Position numbers and translations under genes: made by a program. The notes under the pieces are model-generated. The model was not told the DNA's origin. It made no database searches and saw nothing but the letters and a program-made list of their open reading frames with translations. 64,000 nucleotides of DNA from the NCBI GenBank assembly GCA_038093975.1, contig JBBPTG010000049.1, positions 1 through 64,000 of the forward strand. Reading direction: 5' to 3'. How positions within the stretch are numbered: the stretch's first letter is position 1; every line of letters starts with the position of its first letter. Shown here piece after piece: positions 56,417 through 64,000 of the stretch. This DNA comes from Chalciporus piperatus (lineage: Eukaryota > Basidiomycota > Agaricomycetes > Boletales > Boletaceae).

Positions 56417-58078
56417 ATGCAGTCAGCTTCGTATCTACTTGACCCAGCTGCCCAGGAAGAGGTCGAATCACTCGCCGCAAAGATAGCAGTGCTCCAACAA
56501 CGAAAGCAGGCGTTAACCAACGAAGCATTCACCGTCCAGTACTCCATCCTCAGCCTTCAAAGCCGCATCGCCCAAATCAAAAACGATACCCTCCCAATAT
56601 CCAGATTACCATCTGATGTGCTTGCCATCATCTTCGAGGACGGCCGGCGTCTCCTCAATCAATGGCCGGGCCCCCGCAGACCACTACCCACCGAAGTTCA
56701 GCTCTCTCATGTTTCCACTCGATGGCGTCAGGTGGCACTCAGTACACCCTCGTTGTGGACAACCATACGGGTCCCCATTCTCCACAAGGACGTCGCCGTC
56801 AGAGCGTATATCCTACGATGCAAACAATGCCCGCTCGATATCCATATCGGTCCAATGCTCTCCGATAAGCGCGTTATGGACATCATCTCATCACTCCTCA
56901 TCCCACGAATATACCAATTCCGCGAGTTGATCCTTGACACAGAGGACCGTCAGGAACTTTATTGTGTCCTCGGGCTTTTGGTCAATATAGCCGCCCCCAA
57001 CCTCCGTAGACTCAAAATATCTAGTCATGATCTCGTGCGGGGACAGGGTGCTTACCCTCGTGTCGAACTCTTCCGACAAGGCGCACCTCTACTTACGGAC
57101 GCACGCTTGAGTGCCATCCCAATCACTTTCCCAGATGCGTCCTTGAAAACCCTCCATTTCGACCCTCTGCCTGGACCAGGTGCACCGCTCTCAAGGAGTG
57201 ACCTGCTGAGCATGATCACGCCATTCGCACCCACTCTCACCACACTTCATCTCAAAGGCTTTGTCAGTGGCTTCCACGAGGAGCCGGGCAGCGTGCCCGT
57301 AGTGCTTCCTGCCCTTCATGAACTTCTTGTCCACGGGAATGCCCTGATTCATGGGTTCAACGTCTTCCGCAACATATCCACTCCCGGAATTCGCTCATTC
57401 ACGTTATATGGCGTCAAACGACATGCTTTGTCATCGATACACAAATTCATGACGCGGACATGCCCTGAGCAGTTCCAGGGTTTGCGTGCTCTCCATTATA
57501 TTGAGGGCGACATGGATGATGATCTGGAAATTTATCTCCCCCACGCCACCTCGGAATTGACCCACCTTTCCGTGACGATCGGTCATCATTCGCAACTTCT
57601 GCGGCTCCTGCTTAACAGCGATAAACAAGCATCTCTCCACGGAACTGCCCCATTATGGCCCAATTTACGTACCCTCACACTCCACCTTGCCCGACCGTGG
57701 ATGCAAGATAGGGATGATACAGACGCAGACGACGAAGATGAAATTCCACCTGTGATGGCGATGCTTCTTGATGTTGTCTTACAAAGGAAATCCGTTGGTA
57801 GATCCTTGGGGCTGGTACAACTAGACGGGGCAAACGCTAGATCGTTCCAAGACCAGTTCGCTTCGGCTCTTCTCAAGTCCCATTTGCACGTGGAAATGGA
57901 GGTTATTACTTTACAACATTCCAACGATTTCCGGGCTTGTGAACCCGATTGGGCACACACTGGCAGTTTTTACGGATCCCAGTATCGTACCCATGTTTAC
58001 CGGAAGTTACAAACTCAGGATTGGGGACTTGGGGGGCCGGTGCCGAGAGGGCCTCCGACGATTATACATGTCACCTGA
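56417..58078 (+). CDS. F-box protein, tandem paralogue A (553 aa)
   Basis: Single frame from ATG 56417, chosen because it follows a splice acceptor and the upstream frame has no ATG. A coiled coil (EEVESLAAKIAVLQQRKQ) leads into the F-box SRLPSDVLAIIFEDGRRL with QLSHVSTRWRQVALSTPSLW. A Leu-rich C-terminal part follows, with LLRLLLNSDKQASLHG as a conserved block. It shares all these elements with the next gene, so the two arose by tandem duplication. Expected to be an SCF ligase substrate receptor; the substrate is unknown. No stops or shifts. Confidence 0.8.
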   Translation: MQSASYLLDPAAQEEVESLAAKIAVLQQRKQALTNEAFTVQYSILSLQSRIAQIKNDTLPISRLPSDVLAIIFEDGRRLLNQWPGPRRPLPTEVQLSHVSTRWRQVALSTPSLWTTIRVPILHKDVAVRAYILRCKQCPLDIHIGPMLSDKRVMDIISSLLIPRIYQFRELILDTEDRQELYCVLGLLVNIAAPNLRRLKISSHDLVRGQGAYPRVELFRQGAPLLTDARLSAIPITFPDASLKTLHFDPLPGPGAPLSRSDLLSMITPFAPTLTTLHLKGFVSGFHEEPGSVPVVLPALHELLVHGNALIHGFNVFRNISTPGIRSFTLYGVKRHALSSIHKFMTRTCPEQFQGLRALHYIEGDMDDDLEIYLPHATSELTHLSVTIGHHSQLLRLLLNSDKQASLHGTAPLWPNLRTLTLHLARPWMQDRDDTDADDEDEIPPVMAMLLDVVLQRKSVGRSLGLVQLDGANARSFQDQFASALLKSHLHVEMEVITLQHSNDFRACEPDWAHTGSFYGSQYRTHVYRKLQTQDWGLGGPVPRGPPTIIHVT

Positions 58079-58628
58079 GTACTTGGTTGTAGCGAAGTTG
58101 TACTTTCAGCAAGGGACATTGTACTTTTGATGCTACGTGTATGTACACATGGATGGGTTCTGGTCTTTCTGGCCTTGTGGATGGATTGCTGTATCGTTTA
58201 CGAGTTCTGAGCGTCGGAAGAAAAGGTGGATTGCGCTCGTGCTGGCGGAAGATCACTGCCACTAGTGCTGTTCGGGACGCGAACAAGATCAAATTGCTGG
58301 CATGAGCCGCATGACGCCTAAGTTCGGCCTACGTGGACGGGACCACCCACTGGATGCGGCATTGTTCGTACCTATAAAGCCTTTGACTGTTTTCACCATT
58401 CACATGTGGACGGATGAATCTGATCTTACTCCCCTTCTTTCACATTGGGTAAAGATCGTCGAATTTCCGCCGTGGCATTGAACCTAGCCCCAACTCCTAG
58501 AAGCTTCCGAACGAGGTAAACTGGTGAGTTGTGCCCCGACATATCGGAGACATGTTTCCGGCCTCCTAAAAACGTGTTGTCAGCGTGTCTTGTAGGCACT
58601 TTGCTTTGCCCTTTAACCCGGAGGGTCC
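58079..58628. other. Gap between the tandem F-box genes
   Basis: Contains the 3' end of copy A and the promoter of copy B, including a TATA box at 58373. No gene seen. Confidence 0.4.
58373..58378 (+). promoter_or_regulatory. TATA box of F-box paralogue B
   Basis: TATAAA 256 bp before the start codon, in a suitable place for a fungal promoter. Confidence 0.4.
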
Positions 58629-60411
58629 ATGGAACATATCCCAGTCGAACCCTTTGCTACTCCCCAATGTAAGTGTGCTTGTCGTTATCTCTTCTGCGGT
58701 CTCTGATGAAAGGCTCTAACGGAATCCAGCAGCAGGAGACGAATCAATGGCACTCCGCTATCTCAGCCCCGAACCCACCTGTGACATAAAAGACGAACTG
58801 GAGCAGCTTTCCACCCAAATCAACGGGCTCCAAACTTCGCATGACGACCTGCTCCGCGCCATAAAGAATCTCCAAGCCCGCTCCGCTCGCATGCAAAATT
58901 CCAAAGTCGCAGTCTCGCGGTTGCCTTCCGATGTCCTTGCGATGATATTCGAAGAATGTCGTCACCTGAATCCCCAATGGTCCGGCGTACTCTGTCTCCT
59001 CCGTCAACTTCCTGTCGAAGTCCGTCTATCGCATGTTTGCAGTCAGTGGAGAGCTGTGGCACTCTCTACCCCCAGCCTCTGGTCCTCAATCCATTTCCCG
59101 TTCGAACACAAGGAAGACTCTCTGAATGAATACCTCAGACGATCAGAGGGAAGTCTTCTCGAAGTGTATTTGGGGCCATGGGCCAAGTACCCGAACCTAG
59201 AGCGCACTCTGACCACAGTATTGCTGCCACACGTTGCTCGATTCCAGCAACTGGTTCTAGACGCTGTGTCAAGAGAAACGTTGGCCGCGTTACTTCACGC
59301 ATTCCGCGATGAAGCCGCTCCTTCCTTGCGGAGGTTGAGAGTCATGTGTAGAGGCACAATCGTCACCCACGGACCTCTTCCCATAGCTGAAATATTCACT
59401 AAAGGCGCCCCGTTGCTCAATGATGTCCGTATTGACAACGTACCTATCATACTTCCAAACCCAGGAGCGACCACGCTCTCCTTCTCGGTCTACCCAGGCC
59501 CTCAATTCCCCATGTCGCGGGAAGGCTTTCACCGGGTGTTAGCCGCCTGCCCTTCTCTGAGGACTCTCCACCTTCGTGGATTCGTAGAACTCGCTTCCCA
59601 AACTCCTGTCTCACCCGTACACCTGCCCATGCTCCAAGAACTTGTAGTCAACGGACGCGTGCTCGCCAACGGTCTCCGTCTATTCGATCTCATATCCGCA
59701 CCCAACATCGAAACGCTCGTCCTAGAGGACGTAAAAGCCCCCTCCCTCGCTTCCATCCACAAGTACATCGCGCGTTCATACCCACACGCTTTCCAATCAC
59801 TCACCGCGCTCCGTTATGTCCGATGCGAATTCGGTCCCGACATGGACGTTCACTTGCTCCGCGCTACACCGGGCGTGTCAGAGCTTGTGTTGAGCGTGGA
59901 TAAAAACATGCACCTCTTGAGGTTGCTTGTGAATAGTGATAAGCAGGCGGCGATGTATGGGTGTCCACCGATGTGGCCTGGCCTTCGTACGCTCACGCTG
60001 CACACCCAGGGGTACTCTGGGCATACCCTTGGGTCTGCTGGTGTACCTATCAACGAGCCATCACCAACGATGGCGCTCATGCAGGAATTCATCACTTGCA
60101 GAAACGTCCTCGGCAAGCCGATCACGATGCTGCGGTTCAAGGGACCCAACGCAGGGCCGTTCAGCAGCGAGTTTCACTGGGGGTTGAACCTGGTGAAGCA
60201 GTACGTCCCCACTCAAGCGATATCTTGTCAAATGTCCGCCATTCTTATGGATTGTGGGTACATCGATGATTGGGCTGCCGTCGCAGAAGCGTACAGCAAC
60301 CAACTCCGTCAATTCCTGGCACAGGTCTCCCTCGTCCGGCATCAAATCGCGCCCGTGCTTCCTCCCAACTTTAATATCCAACATTTGAGGCGAAGGATGG
60401 GCGTTCCGTGA
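58629..60411 (+). CDS. F-box protein, tandem paralogue B (573 aa)
   Basis: Two exons: 58629-58668 (start MEHIPVEPFATPQ) and 58730-60411, joined in frame across a 61-nt intron (GTAAGT...CCAG). ATG 58747 is the fallback start if this intron is not used. A coiled coil (DELEQLSTQINGLQ) precedes the F-box VSRLPSDVLAMIFEECRHL with RLSHVCSQWRAVALSTPSLW. The Leu-rich C-terminal region includes LLRLLVNSDKQAAMYG and MWPGLRTLTL, close to paralogue A. Copies A and B share the order of blocks through the whole length but differ enough that the duplication is not recent. Confidence 0.85.
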
Positions 60412-60615
60412 CCCTGCATGCAACCTCCTTCATTCAATCATGTTTTCTTCATGCACCATACTTGACATTCACCCTTATGATTTTCACGACAGATATATCA
60501 TATTAGCAATCTAGACGATGGCCCATCTACAGACTACAGTACCGTTCCTTTACTCGACGAAACCTGCATAACATTTTGTAAATTATCAAGTGGATAGCAT
60601 CATTCGAGTTTCATT
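60412..60615. other. Short gap between convergent genes
   Basis: A/T-rich; 3' ends of F-box B (+) and the racemase gene (-). Confidence 0.35.
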
Positions 60616-62218
60616 TCATAATTTGGATTTCATCCTTGCCTGCTCCCGCGCGTCTTCGCCGAGTGCACCAGAGTGCACGAGTTTACTTATCTCTTCAGCC
60701 GACAAGCCTAACTCGATCAGGATTTCATCGGTGTGGGTGCCAGGCTGCAACATCACAGGCGACCCTGTTTGCCGAGCAGATAAAGCAGGTGTCCTGCTTA
60801 GATGGGGATGTGGGGCAGGACGAGGTGACCCAGTCGGATCTATCAACGCGGCTTCCGCGGGGGATAGAACTGGCACAGCACACGCATCAGACTCTGGAGA
60901 TAAGGGAGCAAACAAGCGAAGAACGAGTTCAGCCCGAGCTAATACTTGCAAAAAGCATGGTGGACGCTTACCTTGAAAGACGTCAGCCCAATAATCCCTC
61001 GGCATCGTCTTGAACCCCTCCTCGATGTACTTTCTCAGCTTTGGCCAGTCGTCTTTCGTGAATTGTTTCGCGCGCATAGGGGTCCATTGGGTTTGCTTGC
61101 CGTTTATGCGTAGGGCGGCGTTGAATCTGTCGATGAATGTGGCGAAGAACTGGGGTTCGAGACAACCGAGGCTCATCCACTTCCCATCTGCGCAGGTGTA
61201 GATATCATAGAAAGGGGCTCCGCCATCCAGCATATTCGACCCGCGTGGTTGAGAGAAGTACGGGGACGATTCGTGGGCATTCAAGAGAGGGAAGGACGAG
61301 ACGTAACGAGTGCCCGAGACCTGTTTTCGGATGAGATCGGCAGGGGAAGGTGAAGCGATAAGGTTGAGTGAATTACCATGTCGGCATTAACGACTTGACC
61401 GCGCCCGCTCTTCTCGCGTTCGATTAGTGCAAGCAATATGCCTGTGGCGCATAGAAGACCACCTCCGGCAAAGTCGCCGAGAAGGTTCAGGGGGAAGCTG
61501 GGCTTCTCGCTCGTTCCTGGGAACATCTGGGGTTGGGCGCAAGTAAGAAAAGAAGCAGTATCGACAGATACGATAGTCATACGGATAGAACTCCACTGAG
61601 GGCAATGTAGTTGATATCGTGACCTGGAAGGACATTCATTGCACTGAAACAATATAGTGAAAGGAACGACGCGTACCAGCCATGGACGCGTAAGGCCCTG
61701 TGTTTCGATCAATAAGTTGGGATCAATGACGCATCAGGAGATTCGCCCACCTTCTCGAGGATATCTAAAGAGGGTTGATGTCATGATCTGCTACATGACC
61801 AACGACAGAAAACTTACCCAGCAAGCCGTGCATAAATGAGCCTATCATTCAAGCCCTTCTTTCCATCACTGTCATAGAAGACCTCCGGTCCAAGTCCAAG
61901 TCTCTCGAGAACTCCTGGTCTGAAAGAGTCAATGAGTACATCTGCCTGAGCAATGAGGCGTTTGGCGGTGGCGAGCCCGACCGGGTTCTTGGTATCGAGG
62001 ACGATCGAGCGTTTTCCCTCGCAGAGTGCGTCATTGGTGGACGATGACGGTCTGTCGATACGAGTGACGGATGCGCCCTGGTGTGCGAGAATGAGGCCAG
62101 CAAAAGGAGCAGGTGCCAACCCTGCAAACTGTCAACCGGTAGTCAATGGACCCGATCCATGCCTCCCGTTAAGCAAGTGAATATTCACCTCGATCACGTT
62201 CAATCCACTGAGAGCCAT
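60616..62218 (-). CDS. AMACR: Alpha-methylacyl-CoA racemase-type CoA-transferase family III enzyme, ends SKL (397 aa)
   Basis: Eight exons on the minus strand join in frame: 62218-62189, 62128-61818, 61764-61751, 61697-61677, 61623-61583, 61526-61377, 61320-60972 and 60893-60616. Exons 3 and 4 are 14 and 21 nt. The start [20 protein letters not shown] and [18 protein letters not shown] are family signatures. MAGHDINY carries the catalytic His (127) and [10 protein letters not shown] the Asp (157), spaced 30 residues apart as in known racemases. The enzyme swaps the 2R and 2S forms of methyl-branched acyl-CoAs. The last residues are SKL, the strongest peroxisomal import signal, as in mammalian AMACR. 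It pairs functionally with the ARL-ended acyl-CoA dehydrogenase nearby. Confidence 0.9.
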
Positions 62219-63763
62219 GATCTTGCTGCCGAATAATGAATAGCGTGTAAGAGAAAGGTGGCAGGGGAGGCCAGTGTGGGCGTCGTGATTTTATGTAGTT
62301 TCATGTCGTACTAAAAGGATAAGTTGAGGGTCGAATGACCACATGGACGATGCATTCCAGAGAAGGAACCCGCTATTGTTCAACTCGTGTAATTTTGCAA
62401 GACAAACGCCACTTGGCGCTCTTCTAGACATGAAACTGACGCAGCTAATATTCGGACTCGGAGCAGCTACCACTTCTGGGATCAAGACAATAATCGTGAT
62501 AGGTCCAGTAGTGACACCATCATTTTCAATCCAACTGCTCCGAAACTTACACCCTGGGCGTTGTACGTGCGCCGAATGACCGCACTACTTTTTGTTCTGA
62601 CCTTACTTTGGGAAAAATGACATTCACGATGTTGCTTCAATGTTTCAAGGAACACCGTGTACACAACGTTTCAAAGATTGAAGACGAACGACTCATCAAT
62701 TCGTTGGAGGATGGTTGACCTTCGTACGTCGACTCATTCAAACCCCATGGGTCACCATGTCACGGCATGTGCTCATCGTACGTACTTGACAAGATCTCAT
62801 TGGTTCTCAACCATCATTCGACCCAAATTCGATTCAATAACCAAAAATGCAGCCGTCGCTCCGGATTAAGTTTTTCAACCTAGGCGGGGCCCCCGCGGGT
62901 TTGACAAAGCTGGACAGCTTGACACTGACAGAGTGTGACAGTTGAGTGCCATCCGGATTTCGGAGCCGTGATGCGCATTGAATAATTTGGCTCACGCAAA
63001 GTCCAAGTCGCGCAGTCAGCAGTAGAGGCAGGTGAGCTAAAGATTTATCCTTGCAGGTCCTTGGGAAAATCGCACCTACAGGCCTACGCCAAAGCACCCC
63101 ACCTGATGTTCTAGGGCACGACGCGCTCCCCACCCATGACAGCTGAGTTTCAGGCAAAAGAAACATATATCAGCGCGTTTGTGCCTAAGATGTCTGGTAA
63201 TGTGGTTCGTTTGACACTTAGGAGGTACTAAGTCGAGTCCGGACCGGTAGTAATAGCTGACTGCGTGGCTCAATAGTGTGCTAATCTTATCAATGGACGG
63301 CGAGGAAGACCCTCTAGGACGTGAATGTGCATTGCGAGCACCCCCTTCTATATAAAATGCACTAGATCCCTCGTGAGTGGTTTTCGTTTTGGTATATTCC
63401 CCACGTAAGCGGGGGCTCTTCGGATATACAGTAACGCCATGCGCTCCCAGTGGGTCTCGTGTTGGATCTTTTCGCTGCCACCGCTTGCTATGACAATCCT
63501 TTAAGGTATTTCACCTCCTTTCCCTTACTGCCTCTACCTTTCTTCTCTAAGTACTCGCCGATGTTCTGCTTGAGCTGACCACTGTGTGGTAGTTGTATTC
63601 ATTTTCAGTGCCCATGATACACGTCCTTGAGCTTGTGAGTCTCAATTGGATTGGCTCATTTCGTGCTCTGATTGACATTGTGGCACATAGCTACAAGATC
63701 GTGCCTTGGTGTCAAACCAAAGCTGAACAACAGATGGCGGCCTGGTAACGGCTGGTAACCTAT
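62219..63763. other. 1.5-kb gap with promoter elements at its right side
   Basis: The left part is the racemase promoter region (minus strand). No coding frame is convincing. A TATA box at 63349 on the plus strand and T-rich leader-like sequence suggest a transcript starting near 63380 and running to the right edge. Confidence 0.4.
63349..63357 (+). promoter_or_regulatory. TATA box upstream of the right-edge gene
   Basis: TATATAAAA preceded by C-rich sequence and followed by a leader-like region; 415 bp before the ATG at 63764, so leader introns would be needed if both belong together. Confidence 0.4.
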
Positions 63764-64000
63764 ATGTCACGTAGATGGCCCTGTCATAGATCTGGAGCCG
63801 AGATTTCCAACTCTCCACTGTCTCCCCACTTCACCCTGTCAGAATTAGAACGGTCACGTGGAATATCCCTGTCGCGTGAGTGGTCGTGCCTCAGCTTCGC
63901 TCTCGTGCATGATGAATACTTGATGAGATCCTCTGAGATCCTTCGCAAGTCCGTCATAGAGCACTCGCTTCACGGCCCGAAGTTTCCTCAGGCTCGAGCC
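63764..64000 (+). CDS. Open frame running off the window end (partial, unknown)
   Basis: ATG 63764 opens 79 codons with no stop up to the last base. The protein starts MSRRWPCHRS and later has FTLSELERSRGISLSREW and LMRSSEILRKSVIEHSL, with a helical, charged character. I recognise no family. It may be an exon whose true boundaries lie elsewhere; chance alone could leave such a frame in a few percent of cases. Confidence 0.3.
   Translation, partial: MSRRWPCHRSGAEISNSPLSPHFTLSELERSRGISLSREWSCLSFALVHDEYLMRSSEILRKSVIEHSLHGPKFPQARA

Overview
The window is nuclear DNA of a filamentous basidiomycete, most likely an Agaricomycete. Genes are cut by many short GT-AG introns (mostly 49-70 nt). Intergenic gaps are small and both strands are used. 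The gene set is typical of mushroom-forming fungi: lineage-expanded F-box proteins, TPR-CHAT proteins, a DUF7918 protein, and a Zn2Cys6 factor with the KSLKV-type zinc cluster. No rRNA, tRNA or CRISPR array was recognised. All exon models were built by hand from splice sites and reading-frame phase.

Left accessory part (1-13.8 kb): the 3' end of a transposon-type gene, a second basidiomycete-specific gene on the same strand, and a 3.1-kb element bounded by a 56-bp perfect inverted repeat. The arms of that element are long inverted copies of a CCAGT-rich array, and two unrelated tandem arrays fill its centre; it looks like a foldback (FB/Galileo-like) element. A truncated Ser/Pro-rich ORF follows. 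Then comes a large gene for a 1544-aa protein: a C2-like N-terminus, about twelve nearly identical 45-aa TPR-like repeats, and a CHAT caspase-like protease domain with an intact His/Cys pair.

Middle part (14-46.6 kb): conserved housekeeping genes lie between decayed lineage-specific genes. Intact genes are an F-box protein, a PPS1-type dual-specificity phosphatase, trimethyllysine dioxygenase (first step of carnitine synthesis), a LEU5-type mitochondrial CoA carrier, a BSD2/Ndfip-like membrane adaptor, the ASTRA subunit ASA1, a secreted protein of unknown function, a DUF7918 protein, a membrane-anchored SH3 protein, an NAD(P)-binding epimerase-like protein, and actin-related protein ARP3. Broken genes are three F-box copies in different stages of decay, two short-chain dehydrogenase remnants, a second TPR-CHAT gene, and a DUF7918 first-exon fragment.

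Right part (46.6-64 kb): after a 2.3-kb gene-free stretch come a Zn2Cys6 transcription factor, a cytochrome b5-acyl-CoA dehydrogenase fusion of 18 exons, two tandem F-box paralogues, an alpha-methylacyl-CoA racemase-type enzyme, and an open frame running off the window end. The fusion enzyme ends in ARL and the racemase in SKL, both peroxisomal import signals, so the two probably work together in peroxisomal breakdown of branched acyl-CoAs.

The two features most worth follow-up are the foldback element and the TPR-CHAT receptor with homogenised repeats next to a dead relative. The latter is the pattern expected of a fungal self/non-self or cell-death receptor.
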